From Candidatus Helarchaeota archaeon (GTDB lineage: Archaea; Asgardarchaeota; Lokiarchaeia; Helarchaeales; JABXJV01): 8,947 bases of DNA. This document shows positions 1 to 5,978 of the stretch, piece by piece (position 1 is the stretch's first letter; the number at the start of each line of letters is the position of its first letter). The position numbers were made by a program, and so were the translations under genes. The stretch lies in the NCBI GenBank assembly GCA_013375355.1, contig JABXJV010000493.1, positions 1 through 8,947 of the forward strand, written 5' to 3'. The notes under the pieces were generated by a model that was given only the letters and a program-made list of their open reading frames with translations, was not told the origin of the DNA and did no database searches.

Positions 1-812
1 ATAACTGTTTCCTGTGGAAGCCTCTCAAGATAATCAGCCGCTATTGATATATACTCGTTTACTTCAAAAAGTTTTAATTCTCCTTTGTTGTAAAGGGGTT
101 CAATTGGACTTCCTTTTGAGATATAAAGGGAATGAATTTTTACCCCTTCTGGTTTTAATTCTGATAGTTTCTCTGCTGTCTGAAGGATATCTTCTCTATT
201 TTCTCCTGGAAGACCAATTATTACGTGAACACAAATTTTTATCTTTCTTTTTTTAGTCTTTATAAAGGTATCTTCAAACCCTTGATAATTATGACATCTA
301 TTAATTAGTTTCAATGTTCTATCGTGAATCGACTGCAGGCCATACTCAATCCAAAAATATGTCTTTTTTGAATATTTTTCCAAAAGGTCAAGAGTTTCAT
401 CTGTAATAATATCAGGTCTTGTCCCAACTGATAAACCTACAACTCCATCAATACTCAATGCCTCATCATATAATTTTCTGAGATGTGAAATTGGCGCATA
501 AGTATTTGAAAATGCCTGAAAATATGCGATAAATTTATGTGCATTCTTTCTCTTTTTCATCTGCTCTATACCTGATAAAATTTGTTCCTTTACAGATAAA
601 CCTCTTTTAATGTATGAAGCCCCTGACCCCTTTTCATTGCAGTATAAACATCCTCCTTTCCCTTTGTAACCATCTCTGTTTGGACAAGTAAAGCCAGCAT
701 CTATCGATATCTTATAAACTGGACTGCCGAATGTGTCCTTAAGATGTTTGCTGAACGAATGATATCTTATATCCTTTAATTTTATTAATTCATTTATATA
801 ACTATTGCCCAT
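1..812 (-). CDS. YhcC/TIGR01212-type radical SAM protein, C-terminus cut by the window edge
   Basis: The minus strand is open from an ATG at 812 to the window edge, giving 270 residues with no stop. Seen: a radical SAM cysteine motif C43-x11-C55-x2-C58 inside CPNRDG...GGCLYCN, then YFQAFSNTYAP (97-107), VGLSVGTRPD (125-134), a glutamate-bearing strand IEYGLQS (155-161) and IIGLPGE (198-204). This order and wording is typical of the TIGR01212 (E. coli YhcC-like) family, which binds a 4Fe-4S cluster and S-adenosylmethionine; its physiological substrate is not established. Relatives are roughly 300-320 aa, so only a short C-terminal piece is missing. The frame stays open about 22 codons upstream of 812 but contains no ATG, GTG or TTG, so 812 is the only usual start. 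A good SD (GGAGG, about 832-836) lies unusually far (about 19 nt) from it, within a hairpin. A second ATG at 817 is out of frame. Family certain, exact role unknown. Confidence 0.93.
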   Translation of the reverse strand, partial: MGNSYINELIKLKDIRYHSFSKHLKDTFGSPVYKISIDAGFTCPNRDGYKGKGGCLYCNEKGSGASYIKRGLSVKEQILSGIEQMKKRKNAHKFIAYFQAFSNTYAPISHLRKLYDEALSIDGVVGLSVGTRPDIITDETLDLLEKYSKKTYFWIEYGLQSIHDRTLKLINRCHNYQGFEDTFIKTKKRKIKICVHVIIGLPGENREDILQTAEKLSELKPEGVKIHSLYISKGSPIEPLYNKGELKLFEVNEYISIAADYLERLPQETV

Positions 813-818
813 ATCATA

Positions 819-864
819 ATATAAAGGGAAACCTCCTTTATAAAGTTTCCCTTCTGGTTTTAAT
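819..864. repeat. Partial degenerate copy of the radical SAM coding region (121-159) in its own leader
   Basis: Two exact matches occur in the same order and orientation. ATATAAAGGGAA is at 121-132 and 819-830. CCCTTCTGGTTTTAAT is at 144-159 and 849-864. The spacers differ (11 nt against 18 nt). The first copy is coding, within codons for about residues 218-231 of the radical SAM protein. The second is in that gene's leader, where the open frame reads LKPEG again. Best read as an old partial duplication or a short hairpin-forming repeat, since both copies have AAGGG...CCCTT arms. Confidence 0.5.
823..852 (-). promoter_or_regulatory. Leader hairpin with the Shine-Dalgarno in its loop, upstream of the radical SAM gene
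   Basis: On the minus strand AAGGGAAAC (852-844) can pair with GTTTCCCTT (831-823), a perfect 9-bp stem. The 12-nt loop TTTATAAAGGAG carries most of the SD. Folding would shorten the apparent SD-to-ATG distance (about 19 nt unfolded), so the hairpin may present or gate the ribosome site. An AAGGA in a loop also resembles the core recognised by CsrA-type regulators, but no such regulator is visible here. It could instead act as a weak terminator for the upstream gene ending at 936; there is no following T-tract, which argues against that. Confidence 0.5.
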
Positions 865-935
865 AAGGTAAAATTTAATTAAAAAATTAAACCTAATTTA
901 TACAAAAAATCTTTTCTAACTTATTCACTGTTACT

Positions 936-2069
936 CTACGCAAATTTAAATGATTTGTGGATTGTATATTCAAAAAGCGATTTATCAAGTTCCTCCACAT
1001 AATCTCTGAAATTTTCTTTAAGAAAACGAGCAGTCTTTTTTGGAATATAATTCACTTCTGTCATAAAATTCCCAAAAAACCAGACAAGTTCCTGAAAATT
1101 TGAAAAACCTAGGATTGAATTAAGTGACTTGAGTTTTCGTGTAAATGTATTTAAACCGTTTGGGCTATTTAATATATTCCTAATTTCAATAATATCAATT
1201 TTAGCATACTTTTTTTCCCCGTGGATCATTCTCTTGAACTCGATAATTATATTTTCAATCTCTCCCTCATTAGATATTGAGCGAACATATATTTCCCTTC
1301 CTCCAAAAGTGCTTTTATGAAGAAAATTTCTTTTGCCTTCGACAATTTTGTTTTCTATTAAATCAAACTTTGGCGCTTTACAGTATTTTTCAATAAACCT
1401 TTCTTTCATTACATTGAGTCGTTCAATATAAGATTTAATCCGACGCTGACGAAGTCTTTCTTTTTCACCAACACCCTTATCAGTATATTTTCTCTTTTTA
1501 TAATCTTTAGTTTTGAGTCCAGGTTCCTCTTTAGATAGGAATCTCCTTTTTTGTTCAATTACTATATTTTCAATATGTTCTGAATTAATCTTAAATCCTT
1601 CTTTTTTACCAATTTTTATTAATTTCTCATTATCGACTATTCCCTCAGAAATTTTCCTTGAAAAAATTTTTCTCAAATAATCAGAAGCAATATCTCTGTA
1701 TTTCATTAAGATATATTTTTTTATCTTATTTATCTGTTCTGGAGAGACACTAAATTCATCCTTTATTTTTTCAATTATTTTACTTTTGTTTCGAACATTA
1801 TGTTTTAAAACTAAGTCTTCCAAAAAAGAATCAATATCTTTAAAATAAAAATTTCCAATTTTAATTTCTTTTACTTCAAATATTTTAAATATTAGTTCTT
1901 CGTATTCATCCTTCGAAATAGTTCCATCGAAATTTTCTATTATACTTTTCTCAAGTTTATTATCTAAGAAATCGTATATATCGATGTCCTCTTTCCCTTT
2001 ATCCCTCTCCCGAAGAAAAAATAATACCGTTTTGCCTATTTCATCAACAGCTTCTTTTTTCGTAATCAT
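936..2069 (-). CDS. Hypothetical lysine-rich helical protein, 377 aa
   Basis: I do not recognise this family. Codon structure is continuous over 377 residues. The product is very rich in Lys, Ile, Glu and Phe, mostly predicted helical, with no signal peptide or membrane segment, so it is likely cytoplasmic. Residues 97-120 and 149-173 look like two diverged copies of a helical unit (K-[IL]-I-x2-I-x2-E...F-x-[VI]-x-x-E-x-I-x-x-I). Residues 182-215 form a strongly basic stretch (many K/R) that could contact nucleic acid. Residues 44-55 mimic an EF-hand loop (N-x-D-G-x-I-x3-E) but lack the first acidic residue, so calcium binding is doubtful. The start has only a weak upstream GGA. DNA is very AT-rich even for this window (13 G+C in 60 at 1681-1740). 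The gene is divergent from the small gene at 2391 and 123 bp from the radical SAM gene. Function unknown. Confidence 0.8.
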   Translation of the reverse strand: MITKKEAVDEIGKTVLFFLRERDKGKEDIDIYDFLDNKLEKSIIENFDGTISKDEYEELIFKIFEVKEIKIGNFYFKDIDSFLEDLVLKHNVRNKSKIIEKIKDEFSVSPEQINKIKKYILMKYRDIASDYLRKIFSRKISEGIVDNEKLIKIGKKEGFKINSEHIENIVIEQKRRFLSKEEPGLKTKDYKKRKYTDKGVGEKERLRQRRIKSYIERLNVMKERFIEKYCKAPKFDLIENKIVEGKRNFLHKSTFGGREIYVRSISNEGEIENIIIEFKRMIHGEKKYAKIDIIEIRNILNSPNGLNTFTRKLKSLNSILGFSNFQELVWFFGNFMTEVNYIPKKTARFLKENFRDYVEELDKSLFEYTIHKSFKFA

Positions 2070-2086
2070 AGTTTAATCCGTTATCA

Positions 2087-2102
2087 ATATTTTATAAAAT
2101 AT
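2087..2102. repeat. 16-bp perfect palindrome just upstream of the hypothetical gene
   Basis: ATATTTTATAAAATAT is its own reverse complement. It sits 17 bp ahead of the start at 2069, where a repressor or promoter -10 region would lie. All bases are A/T in a very AT-rich gap, so chance is a real alternative. Confidence 0.35.
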
Positions 2103-2235
2103 ATATTTTTTAATTTCAATTTTTATATTTTACAATAAAAAATACAAAATATTAAATTATAAATCAAGTTTTTTTAAAGAATTCTGTCATATAAACTTTT
2201 TATCCGTAAATCAATGATGAAAAAACAAATTTAGT

Positions 2236-2254
2236 TAATTCAATAATTGAATTA
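2236..2254. promoter_or_regulatory. 19-bp dyad, candidate operator between divergent genes
   Basis: TAATTCAAT-A-ATTGAATTA has perfect 9-bp arms around one central base. Its position near the middle of a divergent intergenic region and its narrow spacing are what a dimeric DNA-binding regulator would use; a one-base loop rules out a terminator hairpin. No regulator gene is recognised beside it, unless one of the two unknown flanking proteins binds here. Confidence 0.45.
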
Positions 2255-2333
2255 TATACAAGTTTATTTAAATCAGATGCTTAATTTATGCGAAATTCTT
2301 AAATAAAAAAATTTTTTTGGAACTTTTTACTCA

Positions 2334-2339
2334 TATAAT
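2334..2339 (+). promoter_or_regulatory. Candidate -10 box (TATAAT) for the 65-aa gene
   Basis: An exact TATAAT lies 51 bp before the start at 2391, giving a leader of roughly 45 nt. No convincing -35 box is found at 16-18 bp spacing (the region is a T tract), so this is a weak call. Confidence 0.35.
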
Positions 2340-2390
2340 TAGTTTTTTTAATATATTGAAATCAGAAAAAAAATAATTCTGGAGAATGAT

Positions 2391-2588
2391 ATGAAATTAC
2401 TGTGGGATAGATTACTAGTTGATAACCAGGTTATAATACAACTTAGATATACCTCTATTCCCCAAAACGTTCATTATTTATTTCCTTCTATGGAGGAAGC
2501 AAACAAATTTCTTGAAAAATCAAAAAATGACCGCTCAATTAATCAAGAGAGCATAAAAGTTAAACTGATTAGGGAAATTTTTACTTAA
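2391..2588 (+). CDS. Hypothetical small protein, 65 aa
   Basis: The only plus-strand gene in the window. The start is supported by GGAG at 2381-2384, six bases before the ATG, and the reading frame ends in TAA at 2586-2588. The product has no membrane helix or signal peptide. A strand-like N-terminus (VIIQLRY, about 14-20) is followed by a charged helix (MEEANKFLEKSK, about 34-45) and a second strand/helix (IKVKLIREIF), suggesting a small alpha/beta fold. I do not recognise the family. Around the SD, ATTCT-GG-AGAAT (2376-2387) forms a short inverted repeat, a weaker version of the SD hairpins elsewhere in the window. It faces the thiouridylase gene convergently and is divergent from the 377-aa gene. 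It may be real because of the SD and codon-like composition, but nothing confirms expression. Confidence 0.6.
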   Translation: MKLLWDRLLVDNQVIIQLRYTSIPQNVHYLFPSMEEANKFLEKSKNDRSINQESIKVKLIREIFT

Positions 2589-2720
2589 TCTTTTTGGATT
2601 TTAACTTATTCTTTGGTTTAAGAGTCTTTTTCTGGATACTAATTTTTGATAAAATATATTCCCTTCTCACTAATACACTTTTTTTCTGCCTATTATTAAT
2701 AGATTTCATATAAATCATGT

Positions 2721-2735
2721 AAATTACAGTAATTT
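2721..2735. repeat. 15-bp palindrome in the convergent gap
   Basis: AAATTAC-A-GTAATTT has perfect 7-bp arms about one base. It lies 8 bp past the end of the thiouridylase gene and between convergent genes. The one-base centre means it is not a normal terminator loop. It could be a protein site or chance. The remaining gap 2589-2742 shows T-tracts but no clear terminator. Confidence 0.3.
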
Positions 2736-2742
2736 GGTAATC

Positions 2743-3777
2743 TTATATTCTAAATTTTTCTATAAGGTTTCTATCTAACGGTTTAACCTCTATAATTTCA
2801 GTTTTATCATCCTTTATAAGTTCAATCTTAACATAATTTTCATTTTTACCATCTGAATAAAGGGCTGTTATAGCAGCGATTAAATTAATTTCTTCGTTAA
2901 CTGGTATTCCATCAACAACTGTGAGAGGACCCGCGGTATCTATTGTTCTGAGTTTCATTAATCCTTTTGAAAAGCATTCAAGATATATATTTTCTGCTTC
3001 ATCCCTACCTACAATTATTTTTGTTTTATTAGAGATTCTAAAATGTCTTCCAACTTTAAGAAGATTTAGATTTTTAAATGTGATGTTCTCTTTTCCTTTA
3101 TAATTTATCAGGTCTTTGAATTTTCTGGCAAAGTTTTGGTCTGTAAGGAAACAGCATCCTCCAGCAGGCTGGGAGAAATATTTGATTCCCAATTCTCGTG
3201 CCAATTTTAGTTGATGTTTTCTTGACCTCCCATTGATATCATATAGTTTATCTCTATTTATCCATCCATTTTCTTCTGGAATAGTTTTCGGCAGAAGTTT
3301 TGCAGACAAAGGTCGAAGGATTAATCCCTTTAGTCCACTCTCCTTTTCGATTAAATATAAAGTTTGTTTAAACTGCGACATCGGTCTTTGACCAACAACC
3401 TCACCAGTTACAATAAAACTCGCATCCTTTTCATCCATCAGGCTCCTTGCTTTTTTCAACATAAATATTCGGCAGTCGATACAGGGATTAACATTTGTGC
3501 CGTATCCGTATTCAGGATTCAATAATATATTAATGTATTCTTTCGATATGTCGATTAAATCTACTGGAATACCAAGTCTTTCTCCACTTTTCGAAGCATC
3601 ATTTAAAAATATTTCATTTTTTCTTTTTTTAAAAGACTTGTGATGCATATTCAAGCAGAATCCAGTAGAAAAATTAATCCCCTCTACTTGAATACCCTGG
3701 TCTTTTACTATTTTAGCAGCAAGGGTGCTGTCAAGTCCTCCTGATAATAAAGCAAAAGCTTTAATTTTCTTTTTCAT
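2743..3777 (-). CDS. ThiI/MnmA-related PP-loop tRNA thiouridylase-like protein
   Basis: The protein has 344 aa. Seen: the PP-loop SGGLDS (12-17), which binds ATP and adenylates a tRNA uridine; C41; an MnmA-like NPCxxC (C99, C102); GEVVGQRPMSQ (125-135); AGGCC (C208, C209); and a C-terminal GRHFRIS...IIVGRDEAEN (243-263), which resembles the RNA-binding NFACT-R-type module found fused to some thiouridylases. Family knowledge: such proteins use ATP and activated sulfur, sometimes with an Fe-S cluster, to make thiouridine in tRNA; they are often annotated as ThiI or MnmA, but the modified position cannot be read from sequence. It lacks the THUMP domain of classical ThiI. It follows the MIP18-like gene by 15 bp and is probably co-transcribed with it. 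There is no SD before the ATG, which suggests coupling to upstream translation. Fe-S dependence is inferred from the cysteines and neighbours. Confidence 0.85.
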   Translation of the reverse strand: MKKKIKAFALLSGGLDSTLAAKIVKDQGIQVEGINFSTGFCLNMHHKSFKKRKNEIFLNDASKSGERLGIPVDLIDISKEYINILLNPEYGYGTNVNPCIDCRIFMLKKARSLMDEKDASFIVTGEVVGQRPMSQFKQTLYLIEKESGLKGLILRPLSAKLLPKTIPEENGWINRDKLYDINGRSRKHQLKLARELGIKYFSQPAGGCCFLTDQNFARKFKDLINYKGKENITFKNLNLLKVGRHFRISNKTKIIVGRDEAENIYLECFSKGLMKLRTIDTAGPLTVVDGIPVNEEINLIAAITALYSDGKNENYVKIELIKDDKTEIIEVKPLDRNLIEKFRI

Positions 3778-3789
3778 AAGTTTTTAATA

Positions 3790-3804
3790 GGATTAAAATA
3801 ATCC
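3790..3804 (-). promoter_or_regulatory. Small hairpin over the stop codon of the MIP18-like gene
   Basis: GGATTA-TTT-TAATCC on the minus strand makes a perfect 6-bp stem with a 3-nt loop. It spans the last codons and stop (TAA, 3793-3795) of the upstream gene and ends 12 nt before the start of the thiouridylase, which has no SD. Ribosomes finishing the first gene would melt it, so it may link translation of the two genes. Confidence 0.4.
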
Positions 3805-4098
3805 AAGTTTTTGTTTTGCCTCATCACTCATCATATTTGGGTTCCAAGGTGGATCCCATACTACTTCAATATTTACTTTTCCAACCCCTTCAATTTTTTC
3901 TATCTTCGATTTTGCATCTTGAGAGATAAGTGAATGCATAGGACAACCGGGTGCAGTCAGTGTCATCTTTACATTAATATCATTGTTTTCATTAACTTGT
4001 ACGTCATAAATTAATCCAAGTTCCACTAAATTAACTATTGGAATCTCGGGGTCATAGCAGTTTTTCAATGTTTCAATCACCTGCTCTTTTGTTATCAT
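3793..4098 (-). CDS. MIP18 (DUF59)/SufT-like Fe-S assembly protein
   Basis: 101 aa, about the usual length for a stand-alone MIP18-domain protein. Seen: DPEIPIVNLVELGLIY (16-31), the family signature; MTLTAPGCPMHSLI (45-58) with the conserved cysteine C52; and the C-terminal VVWDPPWNPNMMSDEAKQKLG (79-99). Family knowledge: MIP18/SufT/PaaD-like proteins act in maturation of iron-sulfur proteins, probably through the reactive cysteine. The start is well fixed by GGGAGG seven bases before the ATG. The gene precedes the thiouridylase by 15 bp and follows an Mrp ATPase gene on the same strand, so its likely job is cluster delivery, perhaps to the thiouridylase (inference). An upstream promoter-like motif and a start-site hairpin are described separately. 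PaaD is unlikely because no phenylacetate genes are nearby. Confidence 0.93.
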   Translation of the reverse strand: MITKEQVIETLKNCYDPEIPIVNLVELGLIYDVQVNENNDINVKMTLTAPGCPMHSLISQDAKSKIEKIEGVGKVNIEVVWDPPWNPNMMSDEAKQKLGLF

Positions 4099-4119
4099 AA
4101 TTTATCCTCCCGATAAATT
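4099..4119 (-). promoter_or_regulatory. Start-site hairpin with SD in the loop (MIP18-like gene)
   Basis: On the minus strand AATTTATC-GGGAG-GATAAATT forms a perfect 8-bp stem with a 5-nt loop. The loop is the SD, and the 3' arm ends directly against the ATG at 4098. Such a structure would expose the SD yet force the ribosome to open the stem to reach the start, fitting translational or temperature-sensitive control. The stem has only one G-C pair, so stability is modest. Confidence 0.5.
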
Positions 4120-4362
4120 TTAAATATTTCTAAAAATCGGTAAATGGATTCTAAAATAAACGTAAACGAACCTTCCAGAATTCTTATGAGCAATTTATAC
4201 AATTGATTAAAATATTGCAACATTTTTCATTTATATCGGTTAATTTTCTTTCTAATTAAAAAATGTCTTTTTTTGAAATTCCAATAATAGATAGGGTTTT
4301 TTCCATTATAAATTCTTAATTGATAACAAATTTCTAATCTATAATTGTTCCATATTTTCCAT
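4120..4362. other. Intergenic region between the Mrp and MIP18-like genes
   Basis: About 243 bp of AT-rich sequence holding the candidate promoter for the MIP18-like gene. Short frames here (plus 4144-4206, 20 aa; plus 4263-4319, 18 aa) lack an SD. No clear terminator for the Mrp gene is visible. Confidence 0.45.
4192..4227 (-). promoter_or_regulatory. Candidate promoter of the MIP18-like/thiouridylase operon
   Basis: The minus strand reads AAAAATGTTGCAA (4227-4215), then TAAATT (4197-4192) after 17 bp, with TATAAA overlapping at 15 bp. TTGCAA as a -35 box preceded by an A-tract would resemble a sigma-70 promoter with an UP-like element. The same 13-mer recurs at 6629-6641, and a one-base variant at 7661-7673. 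It lies 117 bp before the start, implying a leader of about 85 nt. Confidence 0.45.
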
Positions 4363-5415
4363 CTAAATTATTTTTTCGATAATTTTATTAAATGCTTTTG
4401 AAATAACCATTTCCTTATCATCAAGGACGATAGGTCGTCCAGTATCTCCAGAAACTCTCACCATAGGGTTTATGGGAATTTCTCCGAGAAAAGGGACATT
4501 TATTCTGCTGCTTTCTTTTATTCCACCTCCGTATCCAAATATTTCTGTCCTTTCTCCACATTTTGGGCAAATAAAGTAACTCATATTTTCCACAATCCCA
4601 ATAACAGGGACATTCAATTTAAGAAACATTTGTACTCCTTTAACTGCATCAACCAGAGCAAGGTCTTGCGGAGTAGTTACAATAATTGCTCCCGACAGAT
4701 TCAATAACTGTGATATGCTGAGTTGGGCATCTCCAGTCCCTGGTGGAAGGTCAATTATTAAATAATCCAAATCTACCCACTTGACATCTTCTAAAAATTG
4801 CTGAATCGCTTTCATAACCATAGGTCCTCTCCAGATCAATGGTGTATCTTTTTCCAGAAAAAAACCGATAGACATCAGTTTAATCCCATATTTTTTAATA
4901 GGAATAATTTTGTTATCTTCTGTAAAAATCTGATTGGGTTCAACATTCAGCATTGTTGGAATACTTGGACCGTAAATGTCGGAATCGAAAAGACCTACTT
5001 TGTATCCCTTTAAACCAAGCGCTACAGCAAGATTAACAGCTACTGTGGATTTCCCTACTCCCCCTTTCCCACTTGCAACCGCTATCTTATATCTTATTTG
5101 GGGAACTAAATCTTTCTTCACAATAGTAGGCTCTTTCTTTTGATTATCTTCAGGATGATGTAAATTAATATTAATTTTCAGATTGGAAATCTCATCAATT
5201 TTACACAATTTGTTCCGAATATCATTTTCCAATTTTTCCTTAATAGAATAATCTTTGGTAGTTATATCTACATTGATTGTTACATTTGAACCTTTAACAA
5301 TCACATCTTTTACAAATCCAAATGAAACAATGTCCCTGGTTAATCCAGGATAGGAAACTGTCTTCAGTATTTCAATTATTTTTTCTCTATCGAGTCTTCT
5401 TTTACTTTTAAACAT
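4363..5415 (-). CDS. mrp: Mrp/NBP35-type Fe-S carrier ATPase
   Basis: 350 aa, normal length. Seen: an N-terminal MIP18-like domain (about 10-85); a deviant Walker A, SGKGGVGKST (115-124) with both lysines K117 and K122; DSDIYGPSIP (144-153); the switch DLPPGTGD (222-229); VTTPQ (246-250); and the C-terminal CxxC (C283, C286) after VENMSYF. Family knowledge: Mrp/ApbC/NBP35 dimers bind an Fe-S cluster between CxxC pairs and transfer it to apoproteins using ATP. Oddity: the N-terminal domain reads TTKDYSIKE (52-60) where relatives usually have TTxACPLKE, so the domain's conserved cysteine is Tyr56 here. A stand-alone MIP18 protein with its cysteine is encoded downstream. The start at 5415 has an AAGGA about 11 nt upstream. 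Located in the cytoplasm; family call very secure. Confidence 0.95.
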   Translation of the reverse strand: MFKSKRRLDREKIIEILKTVSYPGLTRDIVSFGFVKDVIVKGSNVTINVDITTKDYSIKEKLENDIRNKLCKIDEISNLKININLHHPEDNQKKEPTIVKKDLVPQIRYKIAVASGKGGVGKSTVAVNLAVALGLKGYKVGLFDSDIYGPSIPTMLNVEPNQIFTEDNKIIPIKKYGIKLMSIGFFLEKDTPLIWRGPMVMKAIQQFLEDVKWVDLDYLIIDLPPGTGDAQLSISQLLNLSGAIIVTTPQDLALVDAVKGVQMFLKLNVPVIGIVENMSYFICPKCGERTEIFGYGGGIKESSRINVPFLGEIPINPMVRVSGDTGRPIVLDDKEMVISKAFNKIIEKII

Positions 5416-5466
5416 TTTCTTTTGATTCCTTACAATTGTTAATTTTTATTTACGAATCTTTGGTAA

Positions 5467-5480
5467 ATACAACTTTTTTA
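5467..5480 (-). promoter_or_regulatory. Weak variant of the recurrent A-tract/TTGyA motif upstream of mrp
   Basis: The minus strand reads TAAAAAAGTTGTAT, like AAAAATGTTGCAA but with one base fewer before GTTG and TTGTAT for TTGCAA. It lies 52 bp before the mrp start. A -10 candidate TAAATA is at 14 bp spacing, which is short, so the call is tentative. Confidence 0.25.
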
Positions 5481-5487
5481 AAAACAT

Positions 5488-5901
5488 TTATTTTTGACCT
5501 AATTTTTCTTCATTTTTTAATTCGTCAATATTGATATACCCATCAGCAAGGTCTCGGAGGATTTCCACATCTTCAACTTTCCCCTGCACTATTATTATCA
5601 TATCCTCAGTTATTACATCTTCAGATAGAGGTAAGAAACTTGAATCGTATCCCCCATCCACTGGTCTCATTATTTCAGTAACAATCAGTCTAAGTCTTTT
5701 TGGAAAGTCAACTTCACCAAGGGTTTTTCCAATCAGAGATGAATTTCTTTTTATTTTTACCTCTTCAACTCTGTATATATTATCTTTCTTATAAATCATT
5801 CTGTCTAAATAATTCACCACACTTGGTCTTTTTGCAAGAGAAGCAAGTCTCAGAGCACACATAAAATGCGGATTTACAACATAATTTATTCTTTTCTGCA
5901 T
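5488..5901 (-). CDS. RCK (TrkA-C) half of a frameshifted potassium channel
   Basis: The frame is open from 5991 to the stop at 5488, although its first ATG is 5901. The part upstream of that ATG reads HITADLIREKNPKIKTLSVSEEPSYAPI, a normal continuation of an RCK N-lobe, so 5901 is not a genuine start and has no SD. After it come YVVNPHFMCALRLASLAKRPSVVNYLD, the conserved end of the N-lobe, and a TrkA-C lobe (VEEVKIKRNSSLIGKTLGEVDF...VITEDMIIIVQG). Joined to the preceding half by a -1 shift, the protein is 357 aa, near the length of MthK-type channels. RCK domains form a cytoplasmic gating ring that senses ligands such as calcium or nucleotides. It is the 3' half of one gene, not an independent protein. 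Confidence 0.85.
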   Translation of the reverse strand: MQKRINYVVNPHFMCALRLASLAKRPSVVNYLDRMIYKKDNIYRVEEVKIKRNSSLIGKTLGEVDFPKRLRLIVTEIMRPVDGGYDSSFLPLSEDVITEDMIIIVQGKVEDVEILRDLADGYINIDELKNEEKLGQK

Positions 5902-5978
5902 TATAGGAGCATAAGATGGCTCCTCACTGACAGATAAAGTTTTAATTTTGGGATTCTTTTCTCTGATTAAATCGGCAG

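Larger units (their letters stand above)
2070..2390. other. 321-bp AT-rich divergent intergenic region
   Basis: This gap separates divergently transcribed genes at 2069 (minus) and 2391 (plus), so it should hold promoters for both. I see a minus-strand candidate TTGATT-17-TATTTT, two palindromes (2087-2102 and 2236-2254) and a TATAAT at 2334-2339 facing the small plus gene. Long A and T tracts could bend the DNA. No open frame with an SD was found in it. Confidence 0.6.

Noticed and set aside
14..256. Plus-strand 80-aa open frame
   Set aside because: Lies wholly inside the radical SAM gene on the opposite strand, with a Leu-rich shadow composition and no SD.
1129..1320. Plus-strand 63-aa hydrophobic open frame
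   Set aside because: Antisense to the 377-aa gene; its hydrophobicity comes from the complement of Lys/Glu codons.
1063..2069. EF-hand in the 377-aa protein (residues 44-55)
   Set aside because: The loop lacks the first acidic ligand and is single, so calcium binding is not supported.
2070..2390. Toxin-antitoxin or defence system made of the two divergent unknown genes
   Set aside because: Genes are divergent rather than in one operon, and neither protein shows a nuclease, toxin or antitoxin motif.
2589..2742. Intrinsic terminator in the convergent gap
   Set aside because: Only T-tracts and a palindrome with a one-base centre were found; no stem-loop followed by a T run.
4144..4206. Short plus-strand frame of 20 codons in the mrp/MIP18 gap
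   Set aside because: No SD and it overlaps the likely promoter of the minus-strand operon.
5531..5794. Plus-strand 87-aa open frame
   Set aside because: Antisense to the RCK domain of the channel; Ser/Ile-rich shadow composition.
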